In this document: piece after piece, positions 39,451 to 50,826 of the stretch
Position numbering within the stretch: position 1 is the stretch's first letter
How the letters are laid out: every line of letters begins with the position of its first letter
NCBI RefSeq assembly: GCF_964204645.1
Contig: NC_134036.1
Coordinates: 620,001 to 684,000, forward strand
Source of the DNA: Tubulanus polymorphus
Taxonomy: Eukaryota; Nemertea; Palaeonemertea; Tubulaniformes; Tubulanidae
DNA: 64,000 nt
Direction: 5' to 3'
Translations under genes and position numbers: made by a program
Notes under the pieces: generated by a model
What the model was told of the DNA's origin: nothing
Database searches by the model: none
Seen by the model: only the letters and a program-made list of their open reading frames with translations

Positions 39451-39765
39451 TGTTGGATATTTTCATAGTTTGTCCTTATTGAAAACATGAAGTAACCAAT
39501 GGCAATTACACCAAAAATTTGAGTATAAATTTTTTGTGAAACTGAGCCCTGATCTTCGTTATTTTATCACTAGAGCAACTGAAATAGAAGCCTCACCTCG
39601 TCACAATACGACTGAAAGGGAATCAACTGTGAAACTAGATTCCTCTTCCTCTTTCCACCATTTATGCATCAACAATCGGATATTTAACGCTTCTATTGTT
39701 CTTCAACGTGTTCAGTGAAAGCTTACAGCGATCATCAGCGACTTTACGAGCCCCTGGATGCCGGA

Positions 39766-39782
39766 TGCTGCCCCCTGGTGGC
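39766..39782 (-). promoter_or_regulatory. Near-consensus CTCF-like motif
   Basis: Read on -, GCCACCAGGGGGCAGCA, which agrees with the CTCF core at almost every position. Confidence 0.45.
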
Positions 39783-39910
39783 CCGATCGATCAATGAAAG
39801 AAGTTGATGATGCTGCTGCTGTTGATGAATCTATTGATTTCAATCAACATGTTGTTATTAAAACAGATATTGATGTGATCGCTACGGAAATGGTTACCCC
39901 CAGGATATCA

Positions 39911-39911
39911 T

Positions 39912-39973
<62 letters not shown>
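39911..39973 (+). repeat. (TCA)n(CAG)n trinucleotide repeat
   Basis: Five TCA-type units followed by about 17 uninterrupted CAG. The frame across it (from 39758) would encode an Ala run. No splice or domain support was found. Confidence 0.95.
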
Positions 39974-39974
<1 letters not shown>

Positions 39975-40440
39975 TCGTTTAATTACGTCTGGTAAAGATT
40001 AAAACGATGAGGCTGCTGCTACTGTTGCAGCTAAAATTGAGATATCTATATTAAAACGATATTGATATCTCGTGGTCAGTTTTTGAGATATAAGCTCATA
40101 TTGTGAAAAGTAAAAAAATTTCATTGAATTGATGACACTATCAGGAAACCTGCACGTTTTACTGCGGGACTGATCTATTTTTGACTCTGGGACTTGTATT
40201 TTTGACTCTGGGACTGGGGCCTGTGTGCAGTAAGTGTCTATAGTGATAATTGAGGTGGCGCATCCACCCCGCCCTAAACCTCTTCCACCCCCGCCCCCAA
40301 CCTCCTCCACTCTTATCAGTGAATTGATATTACACTTTAATGACTGTCTCAATGAATAAAAGGTAATCCTAAAAAGCCACACCCATCTCATCTAAGATTC
40401 AACCGCACCCATGTGTTTTTACTGCAGTGATTCCTGCTGC
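39974..40440. other. No gene recognised
   Basis: Contains a CCACCCCGCCC-rich patch near 40263-40310 and a short TTTTTGACTCTGGGACTG duplication near 40171-40213. Confidence 0.4.
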
Positions 40441-40443
40441 GCT

Positions 40444-40519
40444 CCGATCTCTTACTCCAACTCCTCCGATCTCTTACTCCAACTCCTCCGAGCTCTTACT
40501 CCAACTCCTCCGAGCTCCG
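40444..40519 (+). repeat. 21-bp tandem repeat, about 3.5 copies
   Basis: Unit CCGATCTCTTACTCCAACTCCT, with GATCTC/GAGCTC variation. Confidence 0.85.
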
Positions 40520-40664
40520 ACAATCTGTTTTCTCTCGTTCTTTCATCTAATGATATTTTACGCTGGATCACAACAATTGCTACTAATTACCATGGCGATA
40601 GTCTTCAATCAGCTAGTGTTATTACTCATTCATCATATTGTGATTGCTATCTTTGAGCGTTTCA

Positions 40665-41016
40665 CCTCGAGATACGAGATATCCTGCGATATATCGTCAT
40701 TCCTAGAGATAACGAGATATCCTGTGATATATCGTCATTCCTCGAGATACGAGATATCCTGTGATATATCGTCATTCCTCGAGATACGAGATATCCGGTG
40801 ATATATCGTCATTCCTCGAGATACGAGATATCCTGTGATATATCGTCATTCCTCGAGATACGAGATATCCTGTGATATATCCTCATTCCTCGAGATAACG
40901 AGATATCCTGTGATATATCGTCATTCCTCGAGAAATCGAGATATATCCTCATTCCTCGAGATAACGAGATATCCTGTGATATATCGTCATTCCTCGAGAT
41001 AACGAGATATCCGGTG
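40665..41016 (+). repeat. 37/38-bp minisatellite with GAGATATC core, about 9 copies
   Basis: The unit is ATTCCTCGAGATACGAGATA, TCCTGTGATATATCGTC. Copies with GATAACGAG are one base longer. One copy is shortened near 40930. Confidence 0.95.
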
Positions 41017-41520
41017 AATTAAGTGAATTGTTTCTCAAAGTTTGTAATCCATTGATTGCATTAGTAATCGATGTTTCATACTTTCCGCCGCTGCTCGACT
41101 GATTCGACCTGATTGACCAGTTCGACCAGTTCGACCAGCTCAATCCATTCTCCCCAGTGATCGAGTGGCCTACGTTTGAACTATCAAACATTCATACTTT
41201 ATCTTCTAGATATCATCTACTTTACGCGATATCTCGAGACAAACTTGAGATAGGTATCGAAATTCTGATTGGTTGTCTGCGGTCTCGTGAGGCCTCATAT
41301 TTTACCTCTGATTATCGTGAGAGTTTGTTATTTACTGTAAGAAGTGATATTTCAATCTCACCCACAGCGAGAGAGAGAAAGAGAGAGATGATATATCGAT
41401 GTTTGCGCGTGATATTGACGAGAGTTTATTGGATTTCGTAGCGTTACACGATTTACACTTGGCTAAAAAAATGACAACCGCTCATTTTTAACATAAGTCG
41501 TTTATATCTTACTTTATATA

Positions 41521-41643
41521 GCAGCAACCCTCACTCCCCTCCAGCAGCAACCCTCACTCCCCTCCAGCAGCAACCCTCACTCCCCTCCAGCAGCAACCCT
41601 CACTCCCCTCCAGCAGCAACCCTCACTCCCCTCCAGCAGCACC
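41521..41643 (+). repeat. 23-bp minisatellite, about 5 copies
   Basis: Unit CAGCAGCAACCCTCACTCCCCTC (20-base part CAGCAACCCTCACTCCCCTC). The copies are identical. It abuts the 72-bp array. Confidence 0.95.
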
Positions 41644-41645
41644 CC

Positions 41646-41990
41646 CACCCCCGACAATTGATAGTTTGAATCCAGTGATAGAGTTTCTTTCTGTAGTTCT
41701 TCTCTGAGCTCTCCACCCCCGACAATTGATAGTTTGAATCCTGACAGTGACAGAGTTTCTTTCTGTAGTTCTTCTCTGAGCTCTCCACCCCCGACAATTG
41801 ACAGTTTGAATCCTGACAGTGAGAGAGTTTCTTTCTGTAGTTCTTCTCCGAGCTCTCCACCCCCGACAGTTGACAGTTTGAATCCTGACAGTGACAGAGT
41901 TTCTTTCTGTAGTTCTTCTCCGAGCTCTCCACCCCGACAATTGATAGTTTGAATCCGGGACAGTGACAGAGTTTCTTTCTGATTGTTCTA
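41646..41990 (-). repeat. Inverted copy of the 72-bp minisatellite, about 5 copies
   Basis: The reverse complement of the unit at 16640-17164: GACAATTGATAGTTTGAATC, CTGACAGTGACAGAGTTTCT, TTCTGTAGTTCTTCTCTGAG, CTCTCCACCCCC. The two arrays are about 25 kb apart, in opposite orientation. Confidence 0.95.
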
Positions 41991-42573
41991 TCTATTGAAT
42001 ATTTAAGTTGACACAGTTTTGATATCGAATGTTGCGTCATTGCTGTAAATAGTACTCGGAACTGAGGAACAGTTCGTGCGTTATTTAATCCTGCTATTAT
42101 TGAAAATCTATAAAACAATTGTCGCGTATAAACCACACTTCAGTAAACTGTGTATTGAATTACTGTTAATGTGTGAAGGATCTAAAACTCTTATTGTTCA
42201 TATATGAAGTGCACAAGGTAGCAGCGAACCCCTGGGTCAGATCTAGGGTCTGATTCGGGGAGCGAGGGATGTATCCCCAAAAATAGGGCATATCATATAA
42301 CTAAAAGGCTCTATGAAAGAAAGCTCGTCAGAAAACATACACACTCCTTTTTTGGGAATACCAAGAATAAAATTTTTTTAGGCATCAATTTAATATATAT
42401 ATATATATATATTTACGTTCCTGTAAAATTTCAGGGTTACTTAATATTTTTAGGTGGTGGGGGGGGGTGCACCCCTGCACTCACCTTGGACCCACTTCCG
42501 AACCAGGAACTGTTAGAACTCATGCACTGAGTCACATTAAATATCCACGAATTCAGTTTATCTCGAATTCAAA

Positions 42574-45500
42574 ATGGGGGGAGCTAAATATTTTACGCGC
42601 AAGTGAGCCCTGGTTGCATTAGTCCGTCTGCTGAATGTCATTACTATTGTGTATATTGAATAGAAAATGAATGGTTGATGTCGAGAAGTTGTAATAGATC
42701 ATCAACGATACTAAATGTCACTAATATTGATTAGTGTCTCTCTTGTCATCTGGAAACATTGTAAACCATGGAGATAATAATTGATTTCTTCTTTCTTCAC
42801 TTCGTTGATGGTCAATATCTATTTATAGATCAGCAGATGAGAACTCTGAACGTTCAAGGCTAATCACTTATTGTACTATCGTTCATTCATTCTTTACAAC
42901 TGGACTTAATCACAAACTCTTACTCGGTATATGACACCAACTCGGGGTAGAATTTTACCGGTCTCAACTTTACCGCAGTAAGAGACAGAGTCTACTGTAT
43001 TTCACAAACTCTTACTCAGTATTTGACACCAATTTGGGGTAGAATTTTAGCGGTCTCAACTTTACCGCAGTAAGAGACAGAGTCTACTGTATTTCACAAA
43101 CTCTTACTCGGTATTTGACACCAACTCGGGGTAGAATTTTACCGGTCTTAACTTAACCGCAGTAAGAGATAGAGTCTACTGTATTTCATTTAAGCAACTC
43201 TCAAAATTGCCCATAGATTTCAAAAAGTGTATTCGGCACAAGCTCTTATTTTTCAGTGTGTTGTATCTTGCAGTATATGATTAAATCGTATGATATTCTA
43301 ACTGGATCTTTGAATGTTAAGAACCCCCTTCCTTATCTGATCCATTTTCATTTGAGTTTCCCTAATTTTAGGTGTGAAAGGGTTAAAGAAACTGTGACAA
43401 CCCTGGATGCTGTTAACCTGGAAAAACAGACATTATACGCCACCTGTCGTTCAACGATAGAAACATACACAACAGATAGCTTCGCCATCTGATGGATAAC
43501 GTGTGAACTATGTTTATATATTTCAGTCAAGAAGATGCGAGGAATATTGATGATGATTTGTTTAATGAGTATTCGTACAGTGTTATACAACTGATGGAAT
43601 TAGCCGGTCTGAGCTGTGCACTGGCTGTTAGTAAGGTAACGCTGCATATCATCTCTAACCTCTAATGAAGACGTGGAAAATCTAAATGCCTCCTATTTCT
43701 TGTACCCCTTGTTTCTGTAATCTCCAATTCCAGTTTGTAGACATCATTATCCGACGAACCCAGCTGCTCCAGTTTGCTATATCTATTCATTATTTCAGAT
43801 ATACCCGGTTGAGAAATTGTCTCGCGATAATGGAGCGATATTGATATGCTGTGGACCGGGCAACAATGGGGGAGATGGACTCGTTTGTGCCAGACATCTG
43901 AAAATATTCGTAAGTTTATTCAAGAAAATATCGCTTGATATTTTAAAAAGCTATCTCATGATATTATATAGAGATATCTTATGATATTGTAGAGATATCT
44001 CATACTGCTTTGAAGAGATGTCTCATGGTATTGTAGAGATATCTCATGATATTGTTAAGAGATATCTCATGATATTGTAAAGAGATATCTCATGGTATTG
44101 TCGAGATATCTCATGGTATTGTAGAGATATCTCATGATATTGTTAAGAGATATCTCATGATATTGTAAAGAGATATCTCATGGTATTGTCGAGATATCTT
44201 ATGATATTGTAAAGAGATATCTCATGGTATTGTCGAGATATCTTATGATATTGTTAAGAAATATCTCATGATATTGTTAAGAGATATCTCATGGTATTGT
44301 CGAGATATCTCATGGTATTGTCGAGATATCTCATGATATTGTTAAGAGATATCTCATGATATTGTTAAGAGATATCTCATGATGTTGTAAAGAGATATCT
44401 CATGATGTTGTAAAGAGATATCTCATGATGCTGTATAAAGATGTTTCTATGATATTGTAAAGCGATATCCCGTGATATTTTCCAGGGTTATCGACCGACG
44501 ATATTCTACCCGAAAGCTACGAATAAACCGATATTTAAAAACCTGACGACTCAAGCCGAGAAGATGGATATCCCGTTTCTGTCGTATCTGCCGTCGGACC
44601 CGAGTTTATTAAAGGATTCCTATAACGTTGTGATCGACGCGTTATTCGGGTTCAGCTTTAAACCTCCCGTTCGCGACGACTTCGTCGGTATCATGGAAAC
44701 GTTGAAGAAACTCGAGATTCCTATTGTTAGTGTCGATATTCCATCAGGTAAATATTCAATATTCTCATATTGTGTAATATGAGTCCAGTAGACCGAGCAC
44801 CGATACTAACTGTTTCAAAATATGTCAGTTATTTTCAGTAGTTTTTGGTTAGCTCTATAGCTTACTTATTGTAACTATGATATAGCTACTCGCTGTAACT
44901 ATGGATGTCAATAGTGTTGACGCGGTAGCTCGTTATAACTACGCGAGCAGGGTGGCGCCACTGACATGGCAAACCTAGAAAACTCAGGGAATCAGGAAAA
45001 TGTAGAAAAGCAGAGAAAACTCAAGTGATTTGACAAACTTTACAAAAAAAAAATCTTGAAAACTCTGCGATTCGGATAATGTTCGCACGTGTTTATCAAT
45101 ATCAATGAAAAATCAATGAATTTTAACATTTTTATACCTAAAGATTTCTCTGATTCACTCTGGAAATATTGTGTTATAACATGGAAATATCAGGGAATGT
45201 GTAAATGGGCCGAAAGTGGCCACCCTGCTACCGAAGTTACTCTTATTAGTTATTTCTCATAGTTGCTATGGTAGTTATCACCGTGGTTTCTCTTCGTAAC
45301 AACTGTAGTTATTGTTATCCGGCAGGTTGGCACGTAGAGGACGGACTGATAGACGACGACGGGCTGCAACCGGAGGCGCTGATCTCGTTGACGGCCCCGA
45401 AAAAATGTGCCAAATATTTCAAAGGTAAACATCACTATCTCGGCGGACGTTTCGTCCCGCCGACCCTCGCTCAAAAATATGACTTGAACTTACCGACGTA

Positions 45501-45579
45501 CTGCGGGGCGGAGCTGGTCATCGAGTTGAAAATACCGCACGAAAAAGAGAAAGATCGCGAGAAACGAGAGGAGCGTGAA

Positions 45580-45612
<33 letters not shown>

Positions 45613-45648
45613 GTGGTCGTTAACGCTAACGATCAAAACCAATTATAA
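42574..45648 (+). CDS. NAXE: NAD(P)H-hydrate epimerase (NAXE), 5 exons
   Basis: Exons are 42574-42602 (tentative), 43527-43635, 43799-43909, 44486-44747 and 45326-45648. All are GT-AG and together give 277 residues. The enzyme converts R-NAD(P)HX to the S form so that a dehydratase can repair the hydrated nucleotide. Signatures of the YjeF N-terminal fold are [11 protein letters not shown] (exon 2), [17 protein letters not shown] (exon 3), [17 protein letters not shown] and SVDIPSG (exon 4), and LISLTAPKK and [10 protein letters not shown] (exon 5). Exon 1 starts MGGAKYFTR, resembling the '(V/L)KYL' start of the family. It supplies the two bases needed by exon 2 and has an in-frame stop at 42538. 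It carries no mitochondrial leader, so an upstream alternative first exon is possible. The C-terminus extends past the usual end with a Lys/Glu-rich stretch, then nine or ten Gln (CAA)n, and a short tail. Confidence 0.93.
42909..43190 (+). repeat. About 92-bp tandem repeat, 3 copies, in the first NAXE intron
   Basis: The unit holds CACAAACTCTTACTCGGTAT, TTGACACCAACTCGGGGTAG, AATTTTACCGGTCTCAAC, then GCAGTAAGAGACAGAGTCTAC. The first copy is incomplete on the left. 'Gagtctactgta' also recurs in the array at 52995-53320. Confidence 0.9.
43926..44470 (+). repeat. GAGATATCTCATGATATTGT minisatellite in NAXE intron 3
   Basis: About 22 copies of 19-24 bp built on GAGATATCTCATG(A/G)TATTGT with TAA(A/G) or C spacers. 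It fills nearly the whole intron, ending some 16 bp before the acceptor of exon 4. Because the palindrome GAGATATCTC is repeated, the transcript could form many hairpins. Confidence 0.95.
44748..45325 (+). other. NAXE intron 4
   Basis: Holds diffuse repetition of 'tagct(c/a)..gtaactatg' at about 44860-44945 and again at 45245-45310. No other feature. Confidence 0.5.
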
Positions 45649-46075
45649 ATTAATACATCGGCGAACACCGGGTGGCGCCACTATACGTGCGGTTTTATCG
45701 CGTCGAAATAAGTTCTGTTCTCTGCTTTAAATCGTGTGTCGTTGAGGCGGGCAGTCTAATCGCGTCTGCTCGGTGAGGTACCGCGGAGATCCGCCAGGTG
45801 TCGCCACTGGTTTTCAACTTTCTTCCATATTTCTTCTGCGTTTCGATTAAACTTTCACCTTCAATTAAATCAGTGATATCTTTACTGATTGGGAATCTTT
45901 GAGATTTGTTTGATATTTGGATCGTCGAAGTTCGTTGATTACGACTAAGCCTATGTAAAAACTGACCGTATTGTCGCGCCATCTGGTGTGTACTGTCGGT
46001 ATCTTATTCGGTAAAATAGTTGACTCTGTTTGCCTCCGATCTGCGTGAAAATAAATGTAAAAAACAAATCCCATC
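45649..46075 (+). other. NAXE 3' UTR region with poly(A) signal
   Basis: AATAAA at 46050-46055 is the best poly(A) signal after the stop. CTCF-core-like words occur at 45666-45681 (ACCGGGTGGCGCCACT), about 45793-45808 (GCCAGGTGTCGCCACTGG), and 45976-45990 (on -, CACCAGATGGCGC). A minus-strand ORF ending 46 bp after the NAXE stop is listed under rejected items. Confidence 0.45.
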
Positions 46076-46605
46076 ACGAAAAATTATCTAGAGGATTGAG
46101 TTTAAGAATCCAATAGATGCAGTGAAAACAGCGCCATACATGTAGAAATTGAATGAGGTCGCCGTGTTGGTCGTGGACATACTTGATGAACTCTCCCCGA
46201 CGACGGAGCATTGTCTCTACGTTTATTGCGATGTTTTCATTAACACCTATAACTGACGATGAATACCTCAACCAGAATAAAACTACTGTTTGCATGATGC
46301 TGATTCGTAAATTGCACAAACTATATCGTAAATTGCTATTATTATCATTATAGCGATATATCTAAATATACCGCGTTCAAACAAAGCTGAATTAATTTCG
46401 ATGATTGGTGGATTAAATACAGCTTAAAACAGATTGTTGTTGATTGTTCTCGACAACATAGCGACCATTTGATCGATGATAGAAATGTATAGCTACTGAG
46501 CCAGTAGCGTAGCAACCAGCCTTGATGCGTATCGGTCATTTCCATAGTAACTGTAACTATAGCTTCCTGTTGCTGATTGGTTAATAGCATAGAAATAGTA
46601 ACTAT

Positions 46606-46890
46606 ATGTTACTGATTGGTCAGTTCCATAGCAACTACAGCTGGCTCTTACCGATTGGTCAGTTCCATAGCAACTACAGCTGGCTCTTACCGATTGGTCA
46701 GTTCCATAGCAACTACAGCTGGCTCTTACCAATTGGTCAGTTCCATAGCAACTACAGCTGGCTCTTACCGATTGGTCAGTTCCATAGCAACTATAGCTGG
46801 CTTTTACTAATTGGTCAGTTCCATAGCAACTACAGCTGACTCTTAATACTGATTACCGATTGGTCAGCTCCATAGCAACTACAGCTGCGT
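46606..46890 (+). repeat. 39-bp minisatellite, about 6 copies
   Basis: The unit is CTCTTACCGATTGGTCAGTT, CCATAGCAACTACAGCTGG. It contains GATTGG, an inverted CCAAT word, in each copy. The multiple-of-three period opens frames on both strands, which are not coding. Flanking copies at 46525-46600 are diverged. Confidence 0.95.
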
Positions 46891-47925
46891 TTGATTGGTA
46901 GATAATAATAAATAATACAATCAGGTGATTGGTCGGTTGTTATTTGGTGTTTGGATTGAATTGATATTTGTATAATTAATTAAGGCTTGTACATTTTTCT
47001 CAAAATGCTGAATCGTGTTCTTATTTTATACAGAATTTTATCTGAAGAGATGTGTTTTTTTTTCTTGCTCAAGTTCATCTTCTTGCACTTAATGTTAATG
47101 TTTTCAACGGTGAATAGGATGGTAATCTCTATAGGGCTGGGCGAGGGCGGGCCTGGGGTAATCTCGATAAGACCGGGCTGTGGTAATCTCGATAGGACCG
47201 GACGAAGGCCGGGCTGGGGTATACTTGTTGCACCACTAACACCAGGTATCGATCTCAATGAGCAAAACTTGCGGTTGACAATTTAACAATTTGACATTTT
47301 CAGTCAAAAGTAAGTTTTTTAGCTTTTAAGTTTGGTAAAAACTTCTAAACAATCAGAATACATTGTTAAATGATCGATTGTGGATTTAGCTCATTAAATC
47401 TGAAATACTGCGAATGATATCAGTCTCGTGAGAGTCAAATTTCAATGTACAGCCTGTAGGCTATCTTATAGAGGAGGCATGCGCTGTTTTCAGGCTCCAG
47501 ATCGGTTATAACCTTGCACTAGTTTCACTAACTGCAACCTTCACATTTTCAACTGGTGTTAAATTTTGAATGCGGTGAAACTGTGCTCTCTACTGGTAAC
47601 GTATTTGAGATCTATAGATTATACGGGCCCCGCGAATATAGCTTTAACTTTCTCTACGCCTTGCATGCGTATGCGAGGTAGGGATGGGTTTTTTCAATCA
47701 TTTTTTCTTTCTTTTTGGAAACTAGTGAATCAATAATCAAATATTTATAAACGCAAAGAGTTTAAAGGCTATTTATGTCTATTTATTAATTATGCATGGT
47801 CAAAATATCATTATTATCATTATTCAATGTGTCAATGAGATTTCGAATAAATAAATCAATAACATTTCAACTGGATCGATTGTTGGAATTTTTTGAATTT
47901 AGGTTTTATGTAGAGATGTAGAGTA
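46891..47925. other. No gene recognised
   Basis: Contains a GGTAATCTCGATAGGACCGG-type duplication of about 30 bp at 47121-47222. The rest is AT-rich, with no supported exon. Confidence 0.45.
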
Positions 47926-48050
47926 GGGCCCAGTTTCACCAAAAATAAAAATGCTTTCAGAATTTAAACTCAAATGTTCAGTTTAGTTTCTTATGACAAT
48001 TCCAATTTGATATTTGTAGGCGTAAAGAGATTTTTGGTGAAACCCGCCCC
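47926..48050. mobile_element. Short foldback element, GGGCCC-ended
   Basis: GGGCCCAGTTTCACCAAAAA at the left is answered by TTTTTGGTGAAACCCGCCCC at the right, about 125 bp in all. Same end type as 11679-11788. Confidence 0.6.
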
Positions 48051-48193
48051 ACTATTGGCAAGTATTGAATTGTTTTCTCTGAATCCGGTTCTACAGTCCT
48101 GAGGTTTTGACGAATTTGAAATAAAGCAGGTGCGTTGCGAGGGTTTTTTGATTGCCCGCGGCCAATTGCCGATTTTTGCCAGGTTCTAATAAT

Positions 48194-48548
48194 ATGTCGC
48201 TGCGGCGAATTTACTTAAATTTCGTCGAGAACATGATATTCAAAGGAAAAGACAAATTCAGTAAATTATTGCGGCTGCAATCGCTGCAGATCCAACGTCC
48301 CTGTAAGGTGATTTCAGTTCTGAACCTGACAACTGTGGAACTGGGCGACTCTTGACTGATCGGTGCTTGGAGTGATTATTTAACAAACGTTTACTCGAAG
48401 TCTGGTGTGACGCAATATGAAAGACGCTGATCCTAAGAATGGATGGTTTTCAATGCTCCACTAATTTGGAAAATTGGAAAAAGGTCTATCCTCTGTGGTA
48501 GGCCTATGAAAGTAAAAATCTTAATTTCTACAGGTTCCCAAGGTCTAA
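48194..48548 (+). CDS. Candidate two-exon microprotein, 42 codons
   Basis: Exon 48194-48307 starts with ATG and ends CCCTGTAAG|GTGATT. A pyrimidine-rich CTTAATTTCTACAG ends at 48533, and exon 2 (48534-48548) gives VPKV and a stop. AATAAA follows at 48600-48605. The peptide begins MSLRRIYLNFVENMIFKGKD and is basic and hydrophobic, like a mitochondrial leader or small membrane-associated peptide. No family is recognised. It could equally be the first coding exon of a longer gene, or chance. Confidence 0.25.
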
Positions 48549-48699
48549 TTCCTTCTTGCAATCAACAGCTTCGACAGAGACGCGCATCAATTCGGGGCAA
48601 ATAAATATGAGTGAAATTTATTCGTCCCGTAATAAAGTACAAACTACTGTGTTTGTAGAATATATTTAATGGGCAGAAAAAATTCGGTAATAAAACTTA

Positions 48700-49310
48700 A
48701 TTTGCTTGAAATTCTTCCTGTGGCATGTGAGTTGTCAAACTACGCCGTCGCCGCTTTAACCGGATGTTAATACGCTCGCTGAGCAAAGAGTTCTAGTAAA
48801 AGTGGTTTAAAAATCGTTAGCAAAAGCGAATCCTCTTGAATAAAACTTTAACGTTGATATAATTATTCATTTTAAAACAGACTATTCTTGAATAATGAAT
48901 GAAATTTCACTTTAAAAAGGTATCGGTTTCCTTGCATGCCACAGTAGATTAGCGCGGCTTGGTTAGATCGCAACCGTACAGTGCTGCCCCTACGAATAAC
49001 GATAGCGGAATTTCTGTGAACTAAAATAGCGGTGTTTATTTACCGACGGAATATAAATGACCTTATCACGTAAAATACAGACCAGCATGTTTTCATTTAA
49101 ACTCATTCTTTGATATTTAATACAATATTGCCACTTTAGGCAATTTCAGTGCCGTTTTCAAAAGTCTGCGCGTTACCCGGCCCGCAAATCGGTAATTAGT
49201 CCGTCCACTGAGGCCGTTCGAAGACTCTGGCAAGCGAGTATAAAGTTAGTTCTAGTTTTCCCCGCTATCGTTTAACACAGGGGCAGCACTAGATGGTTGA
49301 TAAGTAACTC
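48700..49310. mobile_element. Possible terminal-inverted-repeat element or nested relics
   Basis: AGTGCTGCCCCTACGAATAA at about 48979 and, in reverse, TTTAACACAGGGGCAGCACT at about 49268-49288 are inverse copies that continue into CGATAGCGG / CCGCTATCG and outward to CAACC / GGTTG. An outer pair, CTGTGGCATG (about 48719) and CATGCCACAG (about 48936), surrounds the first arm. No transposase is present. Boundaries are uncertain. Confidence 0.45.
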
Positions 49311-49870
49311 CGGCTATTTGTTTACCGCGGCAAGCGAACATCTTCTATAAATTGATTAATGTGATAAGTTTGATTTATTAATTGAATATTTCAGTGTTTT
49401 ATCACAGGTCGATGTCATATGAAATATAACTTTTGATTTTGCATTGAAACTGGAGGCTGTAGCTTGTGTGGTAGGTCAAGTGTGGAGCCGGCGGCCATTT
49501 TCTAAATGTAGCGTGGTCCAAGGAAAGAAGAAACACGTTCTTGTTCCGTTTTTGACTTCAATTTACTGTAGAACAACCACTCTAATTCGAAAATCATCAT
49601 CACAGGTACGTTATCGATAGAACCCCAGAAACCGTATCGCAAACCAGCGTCAGCGAGAACCCCCACAACGAAAATAGAAATACCCATACAAATTTACTAG
49701 AATTCTTGTTAGAAAAATGGCCTAGATTTAGAAAAATTGTCAGGTGATTAGTTTTTTGAGTTGTTTTGAAGAGTGTGCGAAGTTTGGGAATCCGTGAATC
49801 GACTACCTACAGCCATTCAAAGGCTCTGGCAAGCGAGTACTGTAATTGAGGTTCATATTTTCCCCGCTGC
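49223..49870 (+). repeat. Dispersed pair 'CTCTGGCAAGCGAGTA..TTTTCCCCGCT'
   Basis: Two copies, at about 49224-49266 and 49832-49868, share GGCTCTGGCAAGCGAGTA and TTTTCCCCGCTG/A. The left copy overlaps the inverted-repeat element just before it. Confidence 0.55.
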
Positions 49871-49961
49871 TGAATATTTTCAGACTTTATTATAATATAT
49901 TCAGTATTATTGTGAGACTCTCCACGATAGTGATCATCGTTACTGATGCATTACGATCAAG

Positions 49962-50255
49962 GGCGTTTAACCTTGTTGCGTTGATGCGTTAGAAATAATT
50001 ATTTTTATCGTAATCTACGTAAAAACTTCGCAGGGTCGCCATCTTTATTATCCATAATGCAACTGTTTTACCCACGATCCAATGCGCGTCCCTCGTCCGT
50101 ACAGAAAGGCGTTTAACCTTGTTGCGTTGATGCATTAGAAATAATTATTTTTATCGTAATCTACGTAAAAACTTCGCAGGGTCGCCATCTGTTTTATCCA
50201 TAATGCAACTGTTTTACCCATGATCCAATGCGCGTCCCTCGTCCGTACAGAAAGG
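49962..50255 (+). repeat. 147-bp tandem duplication
   Basis: GGCGTTTAACCTTGTTGCGT begins both halves (49963 and 50110), and GTCCCTCGTCCGTACAGAAA ends both. Only a handful of substitutions separate them, so the duplication is recent. Each half contains GGGTCGCCATCT, a YY1/CTCF-like word. Confidence 0.92.
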
Positions 50256-50826
50256 CGGGAAACGTTCACTATCTACGTAAAATCTCAATCAATACTTGGA
50301 GGTCAGGTGATCGATGTCACAGCAATCGGCTGAAGAGGTATTCGGTTATTTTCGACAGAGCACTCATGCCCCGCCAGACGATGCTTAAACAGTGTCGATG
50401 TTGTCTAAAAATCATTTACAATTGAAATTATGGGCGTTTCTCGCATTTCAGCTGATTAAAATTGACACCTCGGAACGAACTTCGGCAATCGTCGGCAGTT
50501 TTTGGCTGTCCCGATATTTGCGGGTAGATTTCATTTAAGCATTGCGAGAACGTTTCCTGATAGTATAGAGGGGCACCCATTGCATTATGGGTAAATTCAT
50601 TATAAAACATGGCCGATGATTGAAGTAGGAATAGTAATATCACTCGTGAAATATTGAGTATTTCTTAAATTACCAGTCCTCCCGAGTCCCACCTGACACT
50701 CTCTGTTAATGTAATTCTCAATTTTGTTTCAATTTTATATTTCAGGTTTTCCTTTCCGGACTGTCGTGTATAAACTTCATCATGAATACTCGATGTGGAC
50801 TTCATGCAACTGAAATGCGACTTGGA

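Noticed and set aside
45695-45982. Minus-strand 95-codon ORF ending 46 bp after the NAXE stop
   Set aside because: Codon use is tolerable, but no domain, start context or splice partner was found, and it lies antisense to the likely NAXE 3' UTR.
46074-46319. Minus-strand 81-codon ORF with MLRRRGEFIKYVHDQHGD
   Set aside because: Looks coding-like in its middle, but no clean acceptor and donor could be paired and no family is recognised. Worth a protein search.
49502-49687. Minus-strand 61-codon ORF beginning MGISIFVVGVLADAG
   Set aside because: Hydrophobic start but no homologue recognised, and it sits among repeat relics.
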